A stretch of DNA of 64,000 bases from Agapetus fuscipes (GCA_951799405.1 OX637350.1:7921852-7985851), one strand, 5' to 3'; counted from the stretch's first letter, positions 10,434-21,980 are shown. Made by a program: numbers and translations. The notes: generated by a model from the letters alone, not told the origin.

Positions 10434-10666
10434 TAAGCTACACACATAGTGAAACTTCTTGCCGCGTTCTCCCCCAAGGGGTCGCATGTCGCAAGTGGAA
10501 CCTATTTATTTTTAAAGGTAAGGGGGGCGGCCTTACGCCAACCACTTCAGTTGAAATGGGGGTTTCCCAGCTCCCGAGGGTCTGGTATTCATTTCTTGTG
10601 GAGGCTGAGTAAGCCTTGCCGGAATTTTAATATGGGTCTGAAATTAACACCGAAATGGGAAATCAT
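10434..10666 (-). mobile_element. SINE-A body (tRNA head missing)
   Basis: Matches 26291-26612: CTTCTTGCCGCG, TTACGCCAACCACTTCA, GTTTCCCAGCTCCCGAG and GAAATGGGAAATCAT blocks in the same order and orientation. Ends at the GGGAAATCAT block, before the tRNA-like head. Confidence 0.75.
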
Positions 10667-10669
10667 ATA

Positions 10670-10765
10670 TATATATATTTTTTTTAAAGAAATCCTGTGC
10701 GGGAGACTCCCTAGATTCTAAAGACTCTAGGGGTCTATGACACTTGTTGTAGTGCCGCAGAGGGG
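10670..10765 (-). mobile_element. LINE-J 3' end fragment
   Basis: On the minus strand this reads ...GTCATAGACCCC...GGGAGTCTCCCGCACAGGATTTCTTTAAA, matching the 3' end of the polyadenylated LINE at 47866-48370. Confidence 0.6.
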
Positions 10766-11000
10766 TACGAGCTTGGTCGTCGCTACAAAGCGCCAATACT
10801 CAAGCAAGACCCTAGTTGCTGTAAGGCTGGATGGACCTTTGGTGACCGGTCATTGGTAAAGGTTTTTATGATTTTTTTCAACCCAGCGAAGAGCACATTC
10901 GAGATATAAATGGTATATTTTTGTGCTCCGCCGGGATCCGAATCCACAACCTTCCATTTACGAGTCCGAAGTGTTGCCACTACGGACTACGGACCGGTCC
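10766..11000 (-). mobile_element. SINE-B copy, tail truncated
   Basis: Runs from GAGCTTGGTCGTCGC to GGACCGGTCC. The tRNA-like head (minus strand) is kept, with GGATTCGGATCCC as B box; the LINE-derived tail is replaced by LINE-J sequence. Confidence 0.75.
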
Positions 11001-11098
11001 AATCTGACACCATCGGTGGGGTTCGAACCCGAGCTCTTGGCATGGAATGCAATTAGGTACTCTATCGATCGGACTGCCAACTGAGCTATCGACCGGAC
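11001..11098 (-). mobile_element. SINE-A tRNA-like head only
   Basis: On the minus strand: TAGCTCAGTTGGCAG (A box) and GGGTTCGAACCC (B box), about 95 bp, with no SINE body attached. A decayed head, not a working tRNA gene. Confidence 0.65.
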
Positions 11099-11116
11099 AC
11101 GTGAATTCACAGAGAC

Positions 11117-11512
11117 AAAATTGTGTCGTTACCCGGCCGGGTTGTTAGGGAAAAGGCAAGGACGGCAGTCCCATACAAGGCTAACGTTTGCTCGCCGCGA
11201 AAAAAGTTCCCAATCCAAAAATGTTCCTATCTCACTACTACTACAACCATGGATTGTAGTTCATGTTACGTCCTTGCAGTTAGTTGATAAGTATATAGGT
11301 ACCTATTTTGAAAATCTTGGAACATTTGGTACGTGGCTATGTATTATATTTAGTCGCGAAATGCAATCGGAACATTTTTTTTATTCTTGAAATTTTTTCG
11401 CGGCGAACAAACGTCAGCCTTGTGTGGGACTGCCGTCCTTAGCAACCAATAAAAAAAATGTTTGCCTTTTCCCTAGCAACCCGGCCGGGTGACGACATAA
11501 TTTCGTTTATAT
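11117..11512. mobile_element. Foldback MITE, TTGTGTCGTTACCCGGCC family
   Basis: The two ends are inverted copies about 90 bp long: TTGTGTCGTTACCCGGCC and GGACGGCAGTCCCATACAAG at the left pair with CTTGTGTGGGACTGCCGTCC and GGCCGGGTGACGACATAA at the right. No ORF. Decayed relatives lie at 23295, 35170, 36530 and 51745. Confidence 0.75.
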
Positions 11513-11640
11513 CAATTCCCGTGCGCACCTCATTATTAATTCAATAGGTACTTATGTATTGATTTTTGTTTTTTTTTAATGGATAAAATGAACAAAAAGG
11601 TTTGTGGATCATATCGCCACCTTAAATAATAATAATAATA

Positions 11641-11715
11641 TCAGGCTAATTTATTTTAAATTACAAATGATAAGAGAGCGCCGTTTTTGTGTGTCATACC
11701 TCAAGGGCCCTAAAG
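11641..11715 (-). mobile_element. CR1/L2-like LINE tail
   Basis: GAGCGCCGTTTTTGTGTGTC and CCTCAAGGGCCCT match the tail of the LINE at 31335-32330. Only about 75 bp remain. Confidence 0.6.
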
Positions 11716-11739
11716 GTAAAACTGAACGGGTGCTGAATT

Positions 11740-11835
11740 CAGAGGCGGCTCGTCATTAGAAATGTTGGCAGTTCATAATTTCTGCATTTACATTTTTTCT
11801 TTTATTTTCCATTTTGCTTGGAATGAAAGTTGCAA
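11740..11835 (+). mobile_element. End of a CAGAGGCGGCTCGT hAT-like element
   Basis: Starts CAGAGGCGGCTCGTCATTAG and continues GGCAGTTCATAATTTCTGCA, matching the right end (in reverse) of the element at 40036-41736. The opposite end was not found nearby. Confidence 0.6.
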
Positions 11836-11955
11836 GAAATACATACATATTATAAATATTTTATTTAGGTATACACGAGAACGTACCTACACCCGTTTTG
11901 TTGCATATAACAAACAATTACAACAATTAAATGTATTTGAAGCAAGTTTTTTTTA

Positions 11956-12091
11956 CTAAGCCACATATATAGTGTAACTTCTTGCCGCATTTTTCCCGTG
12001 ACGAGTGTAACTTATTTATTTTTACAGGTAAGGGGGCAGTCCTTACGCCAACCACTTCGGTTGACGTGGAGGTTTCCCAGCTCCCGTGGGG
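11956..12091 (-). mobile_element. SINE-A body fragment
   Basis: CTTCTTGCCGCA, ACAGGTAAGGGGGC, TACGCCAACCACTTCGG and TTTCCCAGCTCCCG blocks as in the full copies. Head missing. Confidence 0.7.
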
Positions 12092-12272
12092 GCTGACAGT
12101 GACGGCCGATGGGTCAGAATATTGGGTGGCAGAAATTTTCAATATAATTATGGCCTACACCTCTTCCCCCACTCCCCCCAATGTACCATACACTTCACGC
12201 TGACCGGCCTTGAAAATGTTCGCTGAAATGTTAGCACGAATATTATAATCGATGACTTACATTGTGTAAAAG

Positions 12273-12690
12273 AGCGCGCCCAACTTTGATGACCGAAATA
12301 ACCCATATTTTGAATGGTAAGGTAGTATTTTTTCTCCAGTTTAAATTAACACATAAAATTAGGTATTTTTTTCCATAAAATACCAATTCAAAATAATTTT
12401 ATTTACGGAGATACCTTAAATGGAGATTTCCACTGTTCTTATGAATAAATCCTAACTTTTTTTTATTTCAAAACATTCATTTTGATTAGTTTTATTTTTT
12501 CTAGATGAAAATTATTTTTTTAAACTTTTCATTGATTTTTTATAATTATTTAAAAAGTACCCAAATTTTGCATACGATCGTGTAGCTAAAATTGCATTAT
12601 AATGGTATATTTTCTTTTTAGGATTTGAAGTAATATTTTTTATGTTTGTAATACAATACTTGTTTTATTTTTTCTCCTCCAAGTAATATT
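12273..12690 (+). repeat. Unclassified ~415-bp repeat D, copy 1
   Basis: From GAGCGCGCCCAACTTTGATG to TTATTTTTTCTCC. The reverse complement is at 19313-19719. No ORF, no clear terminal inverted repeat. Confidence 0.7.
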
Positions 12691-12699
12691 TAATAATGG

Positions 12700-13370
12700 A
12701 AAAAGAAAGAGTTCCATACACAATTTTGACTGATTTCAGCGCCATGCGGCCGCTCCGGGAACCTTAGAAAATAATAATTATTCGCGGAGCATTGGCAAAA
12801 CAAAATTTATTTCGCTGGCTTTACAAAGTTCATATTCAAGAAAATAAAACTTAACGTTGTTACTCGAATAAATCGTTTTGTCAAAATACATCAAAATTAT
12901 AACGCAAACTTGAAGCGCTGTATAAGACCTAATAGGTTTTTTGTTTACGTTATGATTGAGTTAAAACGTAAAATGTCATACTACATACATATGTGAAAAG
13001 ACATAGCGACATTGACATAATATATAACTCTAATATACCTATAACTCTGCTAACACAGGAGTTCTCGTGTTTTAAACGTAAAACATTGTTCATTTTATTA
13101 TAATATATAGAAATTGAGACGCTCGTGAGAGGTGCTGCTTTATTCTTGATACATTATGTGTATGCGCCGCGGCTCAGTTAAAACGTTGACTTTCATACTT
13201 GGAGTTTAACTTTCACGTGTTCGCGTCGCTTTGAAACCAAATAATAATACTATTATTATTACTCTATTGGGTGTATGGGAGCTTCCAAATTATTATAGAA
13301 ATCGAAAACCTTTTTTGGAAATTGTAAATTATCTAGATGTTTATTTTTAAATGTAATTTGTTGTGTATAT
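12700..13370. other. No gene or repeat recognised
   Basis: AT-rich sequence without a recognisable exon or repeat match inside the window. Confidence 0.3.
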
Positions 13371-13374
13371 TCAT

Positions 13375-13505
13375 TGACTTATAGGTTGATTTGCGGCTGA
13401 CCACCCATGTTGTAGAAAATGGTTCTGCGTGTAAAACGTGTTGTGAGAATGCATCTAATGTGAATCCCCAATGTTGCATATCTTTACAACTTAGATTAGA
13501 TTAGA
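13375..13505 (+). repeat. RTE-tail repeat, internally deleted copy
   Basis: GACTTATAGGTTG, GGCTGACCACCCATG and CTTTACAACTTAGATTAG blocks are kept, but the centre is missing. Ends in (GATTA)n-like sequence. Confidence 0.6.
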
Positions 13506-13529
13506 ATGTTATTAATTACACGCATACCT

Positions 13530-13775
13530 TGACTTATAGGTTGGTATGGCGCTGACCACACATACTGTAAAAAATAGTTCAGTTGCTCAATGTCACCCCT
13601 GTTCCAGGGAAGGTCGGCAAAAGTTGCAGGGCTTATGTTCATTTGAGGTTTTGATTTTTAATTACTAGTACACACTCAGCATTTGTATGTGCGAACTTAC
13701 AAGTGTCTGTTTGTGGGCATGCATTTGATATGTGTTTTTAATGTTAATATATCTTTGCACTATAGATTGCAGATT
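13530..13775 (+). repeat. RTE-tail repeat copy
   Basis: CTTGACTTATAGGTTGGTAT, TGTCACCCCTGTTCCAGGG, GGCTTATGTTCATTTGAG and ATATCTTTGCAC blocks in order. Confidence 0.75.
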
Positions 13776-13829
13776 ATTATTGAACTTTCGTACTTTTTTA
13801 CTGTATTTGAAGAAATTTGAAAGACATTG

Positions 13830-14065
13830 AATATATAAATGAATATAAGCCCTACAACTTTAGCCGACCTTTCCTGACACAGGGGTGACATTGGCAAAGT
13901 GAACCGGCAAAGTTTTGCGCTTGATAACCACAATCTATAATCTAAGTTGAAAAGGTATGTTAACATTTAAGATTCATATAAAGTGCATTCTCACAAGCAC
14001 ACACTTGTAAAATCGCACTAACAAATGCTGCATGTGTATTTACAAATTGAAACCAAAACCTAAAA
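13830..14065 (-). repeat. Two partial RTE-tail repeats joined
   Basis: 13830-13920 carries the promoter-proximal half (GGGGTGACATTGGCAAAGTG) and 13925-14065 the distal half (ATAATCTAAGTTGAAAAGG to AAATGCTGCATGTG), both minus strand but in the wrong order for one copy. Confidence 0.55.
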
Positions 14066-14407
14066 TCAACCAATCTATCAATCGAGGATCTGGTATATTT
14101 AGTATTTACTGGTTTTATATATACATACATTTATATATTTTTTTTAATTAAAAAAAAAATTGTGAAGAGGAATGCAATTCACCAACCTATTCTGCCTGGC
14201 CAGAAACAGGTATTAATATCATGATTTAATAATTCATTATTGGTTATTATTAGTGAATGATTAAATAATAATTACCCAATAGCATCTGTTGAACCAGGGT
14301 CAAAGTTAAAGTCAAGTGACCCAAGCGGGGATCGAACCAACGTTGTTCCATTCGAAACACGCTAGAAAGATCAGCCCTCTTGGCCCCCGCGGCTATAACC
14401 CCGACAA

Positions 14408-14515
14408 AGGATAAATTACAAGGATAAATGGTATATTTTGTGTGCTCCGCTAGCATTCGAATCCACAACCTTCCATTCAGAGTCCGAAGTGTTACTACTG
14501 CACTACGGACTGATA
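14408..14515 (-). mobile_element. SINE-B head fragment
   Basis: TGTGCTCCGCTAGCATTCGA, AACCTTCCATT and AGTCCGAAGTGTTAC match the tRNA-like head of SINE-B on the minus strand. Confidence 0.65.
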
Positions 14516-14626
14516 AGATATAAAAGAAGATAAAAAGTGATAAATAAAATGAAAATATTTTTATGGCCAAACTTTATTAATACACTGGTTTGCTATCGCT
14601 AGGACCTACACTTTGAAAATATAAAA

Positions 14627-14780
14627 AAAATACGTACATATACAAAAGATCCGCATCGCACCCTTAATCGTAAAGAGCAATAACTCCGAAATTGGGAAAA
14701 TCGATTTTGATGTAGAAACGCCTTAAAAATGTGAAAAGAAAAGCTGGAATGTGACAGTCGTTCAATTTGGACGAATATGA
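14627..14780. repeat. Fragment of foldback repeat shared with 53.9-54.2 kb
   Basis: AAAGAGCAATAACTC, GAAATTGGGAAAATCGATTT and GTTCAATTTGGACGAATATG recur (in reverse) within 53917-54170. Confidence 0.5.
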
Positions 14781-14803
14781 ATAGGTACATTAACAAGAAT
14801 AAA

Positions 14804-15079
14804 TAATATTAGGATGATTTATTTGGTAAGCGTTGTTTTTGTGTGTATTACACCTCAAGAGCCCCCTGCGAGCTTGGTCGTCGCTGTAGAAAGCGCCAAT
14901 TCTCAAGCAAGACCCAGTTGTTGTAAAATTGGTCTTTGGTAAAGGCTTATGAATTTTTCAACCCAGCGAAGAGTAAATTTGGAAATATAAATGTTATATT
15001 TTTGTGCTCCGCCGGGATCCGAATCCACAACCTTCCATTTACGAGTCCGAAGTGTTGCCACTGGACTACGGACCGGTCC
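14804..15079 (-). mobile_element. SINE-B, near full-length
   Basis: On the minus strand: tRNA-like head (CCGTAGTCCAGTGG, GGATTCGGATCCC), body, and the LINE-type tail ending in ATCCTAATATTATT. About 275 bp; a short piece around 14937 is deleted. Confidence 0.8.
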
Positions 15080-15639
15080 AAGAAATGCCAACAACACGCG
15101 GTGTACCTAGCGGGCACCCATCCAAGTAGCATCCGCGCCCAATGTAGCTTAACTTCGGTGATCTGTAAAGAACTTTAATCTGAGTTTATTACTAAAAGTT
15201 AAGTAAATTCAAGTGATGGTAATTGCCATACAAAATTAAAGGTTGAAATCTACTTTTAGATTAATTTCTTATATTTTGAGAAAAAAAGGCCATTTTACCG
15301 GTTTTTTGTACATTAGTGCAACAAGTCAAACATGCAAAACATCAAACGTAATTTCCCATCATTCTTATTTTTGGACTTATTGTTCTTTAATTAGAAGCGT
15401 GCGATATATGAAAAAAAATATCCACATAATATATTGTGTGAGATAGACGAAAGAGTACTTTGGCATGCCTTTGTTAAAACGACAAAACATGCTCTGGGCA
15501 CACGTCCTTCGTGTCGATTCAAAATGCAAAAAAAGTTAAATAATTCTAACATAGAATAATACTTGTGTCAAATCATTTCTTTTTGCAATTTTTGATGCAT
15601 AACTTACTATATGAGCCATGCGGTCGTAAATACTCAACA

Positions 15640-15925
15640 ATAGCGTTTAAACACAAGTTTATAAAAACTAAAACGCTCGCTAAGAGTGTCAAGATAATTT
15701 ACATTATTTTTTTATGAAACGTAATGCTTGAGTAAGAACATTAAGGTTATACGAGAGCTTAAGAAGATTATTAATATCGGGACTAAAGAACCTCTTTAAT
15801 TGTTTTATGAAACTAAAATCGTAATTTTATGTCAAATAACTTTGACTCATCATGATTAGATGGCGTTACTCCCCAGCGTTTTAGTTTTTATAAACTTTTG
15901 GATAAACGCTATGGCTGTGTAAACG
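15640..15925. repeat. Foldback element with AGCGTTTTAGTTTTTATAAA arms
   Basis: AGCGTTTAAACACAAGTTTA near 15643 pairs with TAAACTTTTGGATAAACGCT near 15893, with AACTAAAACGCT/AGCGTTTTAGTT inside the arms. Its interior (15745-15860) recurs in reverse at 19745-19885. Confidence 0.65.
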
Positions 15926-15929
15926 CTTT

Positions 15930-17032
15930 TAGAATTCACCGGTAGGGCTTAGAAACTTTTCTTAGCCATTTTGTGTTTCTTTTTTATAATACATCAAAAA
16001 AATCCTGACTTTGATTAAAAGCAATAAGTTGTACATTTTTAAAATAAAAGTATTTACTTTATTTCGAAATAAATTAATTTATTATTTGTTACACATTTCA
16101 TTTTTCACAAAATTGTATAGAAAGTAACACAACGCTCCTTGAGAGCGTTTTACTTTTTATATAATTAATTGTGAATCTTCAGATAAAAGATTCAGCACAC
16201 ATAATAGTGTTGTATGAGTGTTGTACACAAACTTTAACAATTTATTGCATCTTGAATACAAACACGGATTTGTGTGCAGAGCATTATTTTTATTTACCAG
16301 TGCGACGTTCTGCTGTTCTGCCCTGCTTACCAAAAAGGAAGTATCTGCAAAATATTTGTTTTGAGATAATCTACTTCAAACTTGAGTTTGTTGGGCTAAC
16401 TTATTTAAATTTAAAGATTTCAGTTTCAATTTTTTACCATGGTTTTTGTGAGTGACCTTTTACGTATAACTATTAAAAAATATGAAAATAAATTAACAAT
16501 TCATAAAATTATAACACTTACTGCTTTTTGGTTATAAGAAAAACTAAGCATAAAAGCAGTAAGTGACAGATACTACCTACTTTTTTTCTTAGCAAATGTA
16601 CAATAGGGAAGTTGCAGTGGTAGGGAAAACGGTTGAAAATAATATGGTTGTGTAGAGTAAATTTCAAGGATCACAACCATATATTTTTTAAGTAGTAAAA
16701 ATAAAGATATCATTGATAATTTTGAAAAATAAAATGCGGAGAATTTTAATCCCGCCAAAAAAGCAATGTAAACGGCTGGGGACGTGTGTCGTCATTTTGA
16801 CGACAAACGTCGCTGTCAAACTGACTACCTGGGCCATTTGACACCTAAACTCCGAAGATCTGACGTCATATCCGCCCGAATAAAGCAATGACCTGTTTTA
16901 GCGGAAATGGAAAATACGCGAATTTTAAAGAGCTATAATTTAAAAATTAAGGCACATATAATTTTTTTAAAAACGCCAATGCATTTAAAAAAATATAGCC
17001 TACCATTTTATGAAATAAAATAAAAAAGTGCA
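15930..17032. other. No gene recognised; two short hairpins
   Basis: AT-rich. CACTTACTGCTTTT at 16517 pairs with AAAAGCAGTAAGTG ending at 16565, and AATATGGTTGTG at 16641 pairs with CACAACCATATATT ending at 16685. No recognisable exon. Confidence 0.4.
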
Positions 17033-18110
17033 ATTAATAATAATAATAATAATTGGACAATTTGTATACAGCGCCGTTTAGTGGCACTAGCCACCCCAAG
17101 GGCGCTTTTATGTGTTGAAGCTTCTGTTAAACAAATGTGTCTTAAGCAACTTCCTGAAACTGCCAACACTGGTCTCTGTTCTCAACTCCAGAGGTAGACT
17201 ATTCCAGCAGGATGGACCAGCCGAACTAAAAGCCCTGTCTCCGAAACCAGTTCTGTTCCGTCGAAGAGGCAGTTGAAGCCTGTTTACGGCGTCACTCTGT
17301 GCAGAACGAAGAGTGCATCGTTTTCCACCTATCTGGTCGACTCTGCACAATTCACACAAGTACGATGGGGCAACTCCTCTGAGGGCATTAAAAACAGAAA
17401 CACATATTTTGTACTCAATCCTCTCTGGGACTCGCAGCCAATGAAGGCGCCGCAACAGAGGAGAGACATGGTCAGTTTTTCGTCCTCCTAAAAGTAATTT
17501 GGCTGCAGCATTAAAGACGGACTGCAGTCTAGACTGCTGAAACCTTGGAAGACCCCAGAACAGACCATTGCAATAATCCAGTCTCGACACAACAAAGGAC
17601 GCAATGAGAATCTTAGCAGCTTCGGATGTCAAACAGTTTCTGACCCATCTCAACTGCCTCAGGTGAAAAAAACAGGAGCTCACAGTCGAGCTTATTTGCG
17701 TACTCATGGAGAGAGTGTTGTCAAGATGGACCCCAAGAAACTTAATTGAGCTAGATGGATATACATCCAGGCCCATTACTTTAATTGGTGAAGAGCCAAG
17801 CAAGTGTTTCCTACCAGGAGACGACATCCAGATGAATTCTGTCTTGTCTGGATTCATTCTAAGGCGACACCTTGCCATCCACTCAGCCACCACTTCAATG
17901 CACCGGACCATCTCAAGACTACAGGCATCTGTCATAGATGGCTGACAGAAACGACAAAGTAGAATATCATCAGCATAAGAATAGTAGCTGGTGCCGTTCA
18001 TCAGTACAGTGCTCTCAAGATCATTTGTGTACAGGGTAAAAAGTAAAGGCCCGAGCACAGATCCCTGAGGCACACCACAGTCAATTACCCTATTAAAGAG
18101 GCAGTAAGTG
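17033..18110 (-). mobile_element. CR1/L2-like LINE, 5'-truncated, long intact C-terminal RT frame
   Basis: The frame 18073-17108 is open for 321 codons from GVPQGSVLGPLLF through the YADD catalytic box to the C-terminal LHWLRVPERIEYKI, DRAFSSAGPSCWNSLP and KLLKTHLFNRS blocks typical of CR1/L2-group LINEs. The 3' end carries CACCCCAAGGGCGC and a (TTA)n tail (17033-17054 on the plus strand). The endonuclease and RT fingers are missing, so it is dead on arrival, but the open frame suggests a recent insertion. Confidence 0.8.
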
Positions 18111-18182
18111 CTTTATTTCTGCTTAAAGTGATTTTTATAGCAATGAAACAAAGCAGGTTAACTTAAATAATTTACTTATCTA

Positions 18183-18607
18183 ATCTAAGCTGCAGAGATT
18201 TATATCAATTCTAATCTAATCTAATGTAAGTTGCAAAGATATGTTACATTGGAGATTCACATTACATGCATTCTCACAACCAGACACGTACAAGTTTGCG
18301 CTTGCACATGCCTCATGTGAACCTACAACATAAAAACCAAATCTCAAATGGACATACACCCTGCAACTCTTGCCGTCCTTCCCTGAGACCGGGGTGATAT
18401 TGGCAAATTGAACCATTTTTACAGCATGGGTGGTCAGCCGCATACCAACCTATAAGTCAAGGAACATACACGACAATTTAAATCAATAAATAATCATTTC
18501 TATGGACATCAAAACTAAAACAAATTCCAATTTTATAAACCCAAGCCGCCAACATTACAGATCAACCGCCATTTCTATCTTTCCTTACATACTTCTTTCA
18601 TTTCCTC
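18183..18607 (-). mobile_element. RTE-like LINE 3' end with its tail repeat
   Basis: On the minus strand it starts CTGGAGGAAATGAAAGAAG (same ORF end as 50200), passes GGCGGTTGATCTGTAATG and GTGTATGTTCCTTGACTTAT, and continues unbroken into the ~250-bp tail repeat ending in ATTAGATTAGA. The arrangement matches 50087-50599. Confidence 0.75.
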
Positions 18608-18610
18608 CAG

Positions 18611-18724
18611 TCTTTGGTAAAGGTTTATGAATTTTTCATCTCAGCGAAGAGCAAATTTGAAAATATAAATGGTATATTTTTTGTGCTCCGCCGGGATTCA
18701 AACCCACGCCCTTCCATTCTTGCC
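18611..18724 (-). mobile_element. SINE-B fragment
   Basis: TTTGGTAAAGGTTTATGAAT to CTCCGCCGGGATTCAAACCC. Middle and part of the head only. Confidence 0.65.
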
Positions 18725-19312
18725 ACATATACTTTCTTCGTCAGTCTTTCCTCATTCATTCTCTCCATATGCTCAAACCATCGAGTATGTAGTAGTTATG
18801 TAATATTATATAGAAAGAAGTACTTAAGCAAAATATTTTTTTTTTGAGATACGAGGTTTTGAAAGTAAGGCGACGATATTCTGACACCGCGAAATAATTT
18901 ATGTTTTGCCAATGAATCTTTCTAGTGGAATACCTGTATATACGTATTTTACTAAACCACAGCCACTCGTGCATTTCCGTCGATATACGAAGATATACGA
19001 GTATACCCGAAGTGTAAAATTCTCGTAACTATAGGAAATAGACCGCATGCGAAAAATGTATCGAATCTTAAACAGCATCTCGAGCTGGCGTTTTGGTTTT
19101 CATGCATTTTTGTACCTGTTTGGTCCAGTTTTAACGTAAACGCTTGAACTCCGTTACACCTAAATTTCGGACTCATAATTTTTTGGTTAAAAACGGAGGA
19201 GATATTATATTTAAAGCCAGTTCACGAATCCGCCACAGTTTATCCGTGGCGCCAAAGACTGGATCATTTTTTGTATGAAAATCTTTCTTTTTCCATTATT
19301 AATTATAAATTA

Positions 19313-19719
19313 GAGGAGAAAAAATAAAACAAGTAATGCATTGAAAACATAAAAAATATCACTTCAAATCCTAAAAGGAAAATAAACCATTAAAAGACGA
19401 ATTTAGCTACAATATCGTATGCAAAATTTGGGTACTTTTTAAATAATCATAAAAAAACAATGAAAAGTAAAAAAAAACAACTAACAAGTAGAAAAAATAA
19501 AACTAATCAAAATGAATGTTTTGAAATAAAAAAAAGTTAGGATTTATTCATAAGAACAGTGGAAATCTCCATTTAAGGTATCTCCGTAAATAAAATTATT
19601 TTGAATTGGTATTTTATGGAAAAAAATACCTTATTTTATGTGTTAATTTAAACTGGAGAAAAAATACTACCTTACCATTCAAAATATGGGTTATTTCGGT
19701 CATCAAAGTTGGGCGCGCT
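19313..19719 (-). repeat. Unclassified repeat D, copy 2 (inverted)
   Basis: Reverse complement of 12273-12690 over nearly its whole length, ending CAAAGTTGGGCGCGC. Confidence 0.7.
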
Positions 19720-19744
19720 GACCTCTCAATCACCCTTAAGTTAT

Positions 19745-19885
19745 ATACTTCAGCAACGACATCTGGCCATGATCAGTCAAAGTTATTTGACATAAAATTA
19801 CGATTTTAGTTTCATAAAACTTATTAAAGAGGTTCTTTAGTCCCGATATTAATAATCTTCTTAAGCTCTCGTATAACCTTAACGG
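19745..19885 (-). repeat. Part of the 15640-15925 foldback, inverted
   Basis: AAAGTTATTTGACATAAAA, GAGGTTCTTTAGTCCCGAT and CTTAAGCTCTCGTATAACC are the complement of 15745-15860. Confidence 0.6.
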
Positions 19886-20299
19886 GGATGATCGCCGTCG
19901 GTAAATCCAAATTAATTCACTTCATAACAACACAGCAAAACATAGCACTTAAAAACACTTCACATAAAACCTTTTCCTTCACACCAACACCATTTAATAA
20001 TTAATCTCCCTCACAGCTTTTACATGAATATTTGTTTATTTTATCTACCTCACAAATGAGTGTTAATTATAAATTTACATAAGAAATTCAATATCGTCAC
20101 TTAAAATACGAAAATATATTAAAGGGACTAAGGTCTGCCTCCGGAGAAAAATCCAACTTAACTGAATTTAAATTAAATTAAGATTATGGAGCAGGAGGAG
20201 GAAAGATCTGTGACATCATCTTGTACTTACATTCTTAAAAATAACAAGAATGAATTGTTCTGCAAGATTAGCAAGTTCAGAGATTTGCAACCTTTGACA

Positions 20300-20339
20300 A
20301 AACTAATCATCCATACTTTAAAGTATGGATGATTAGTTT
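20300..20339. repeat. Perfect 40-bp palindrome
   Basis: AAACTAATCATCCATACTTT is followed directly by its exact reverse complement, with no spacer. It can form a cruciform. Not part of any repeat recognised here. Confidence 0.9.
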
Positions 20340-20369
20340 AAAGAGATATTTTAAAGTACGTTATAGTGG

Positions 20370-20530
20370 AGAATATGAGTGATGGTACAAAAGAGTACAA
20401 TTGGGCGTATAGCTGGGCAAAGAGTTTAGTTGAGCATCTACAAATAATGGACGATTCACGACTGATAAAAATAGTGCACAAAGATGATCCCCAAGGAAAG
20501 CGTGGAAGAGCAAGACTGACAAATTAATAA
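20370..20530 (+). mobile_element. LINE ORF C-terminal remnant
   Basis: A frame reads WAKSLVEHLQIMDDSRLIK then GKRGRARLTN and stop. The MDDSRL and GKR-R-GR pattern is common near the C-terminus of RTE/Jockey-group LINE proteins. Short and isolated. Confidence 0.4.
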
Positions 20531-21980
20531 ATTGATTAAATAAGCAACATTTAAAATTATTGAAATCTGCAGACTGAAAAAAATAGGAGAACTCACGAAG
20601 AAAGTAGGGAATGCTGAGAATATAAAAATAAATATGCAATCACAGAACAGAGTAAAGACGCTGACTGACGCTGACCGCCACTAGCGTAGAGATGGTTGGT
20701 TTCATATCAGTTAAAACACAGTTTATCCATTTGTATTATTTTGCTTAAAATGCTCGAAAAAACACTTGTTGACCACGACTGAATATTTTTCACTAGGAAT
20801 GGAATCCTCAAGCAAATAATAAAAACGTCGATAAATTAAAAAGTAATGAGTTTTTGTCGGGCTTAACTTGATCTTAAAATAAACAATTTGTATCCTGGCT
20901 AACAATAAAGCATTGTATTTGAATTATATTTTAAGTATAGAGCTTTATGGTAAAACACAAACATACTTTATGCGAAGATTTTTATTGATACTAAAGCAGC
21001 ATCTGTTGTGAGCGTTTCAGTTTTCATTATTTTTTTTGTAAACACAATAGTTAAGTGTCAGGAAATACTTTATAGTTTTGTTTTAAATGACGAATATTGA
21101 AGTCTTTTAAACAAAGAGTTGGATATGCTCTGAACATAAGAGTTCCTTTGGTAGAATAAAAAAAAAAGTTTTGTCACAATTCTTCTCCGTTCATGTCATG
21201 TCACTTACCTAGGAAAAGCGTGCAGTGCCGGAGCTGCTATCTAAAAATGTACAGGCACCTCAGTATTCACCGTTTGAGCTGTTTTTTCAATAAATGTATG
21301 GACTTCATAAAAGGAAGTATGGGGCATTGCCACATATGCACGCGATAATATTATACATTTAAATACCTAGCAACTCGTAGTCTTTACATGTTCGTAGAGC
21401 TGTATAATATGTAAAATAATGATAAATGTAAAATAGGACTTGACACAGAGGATATTTTATGGGGAACAAAATTGTAAGTGATGGGTCGTGGCATTCTTAC
21501 AGGAGGTGCAATGCACCGATGCACCTTAGCTGGAGCCGCCACTGGTGCTGATTGACTGATTGGAGAAATTGTGGATAAAACATTTTATTGGATGTAATAA
21601 CTTCTTATAGTAATTAGTAAGTGAACTAAATCTAAGGCAGTGCACATGAAAAAAATCTTACAGGATTTTCCCACATTATATGTGTTTTCTCTCGCAGAAA
21701 ATAGGTGCATTTATCTGAGAATACCATGTTGGTTAAATATGTAAATTATTTAGTTTTATATCTTCAAGCTTTTAATATCAGCTAATATAGCAGGGACATG
21801 CACAGCATTTCCAGCGTGGGTAGGCAACAATATGGAATGTTACCGTTTAGGAAGGATCACTTATTAATTTATCATAAAAAAACTGTGCTATAACATAAGT
21901 ACGTACCTAACTTGCAGTTTCAAGGTCTTTTTCCGTTAAAATTCACTTCAAAACACTTGAGTCTCGGATTAAAAAAAAAA
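20531..21980. other. No gene recognised; one hAT-like terminus
   Basis: AT-rich. AGCTGGAGCCGCCACTG ending near 21545 looks like the reversed terminus of a CAGTGGCGGCTCC-type DNA transposon; the partner end was not found. Confidence 0.35.

Noticed and set aside
13485..13505. (TTAGATTAGA) taken for insect telomere repeat
   Set aside because: It is the short variable tail of the RTE-tail repeat, not TTAGG units.
14903..15178. Three overlapping frames
   Set aside because: All lie in or across SINE-B on both strands; no homology beyond the repeat.
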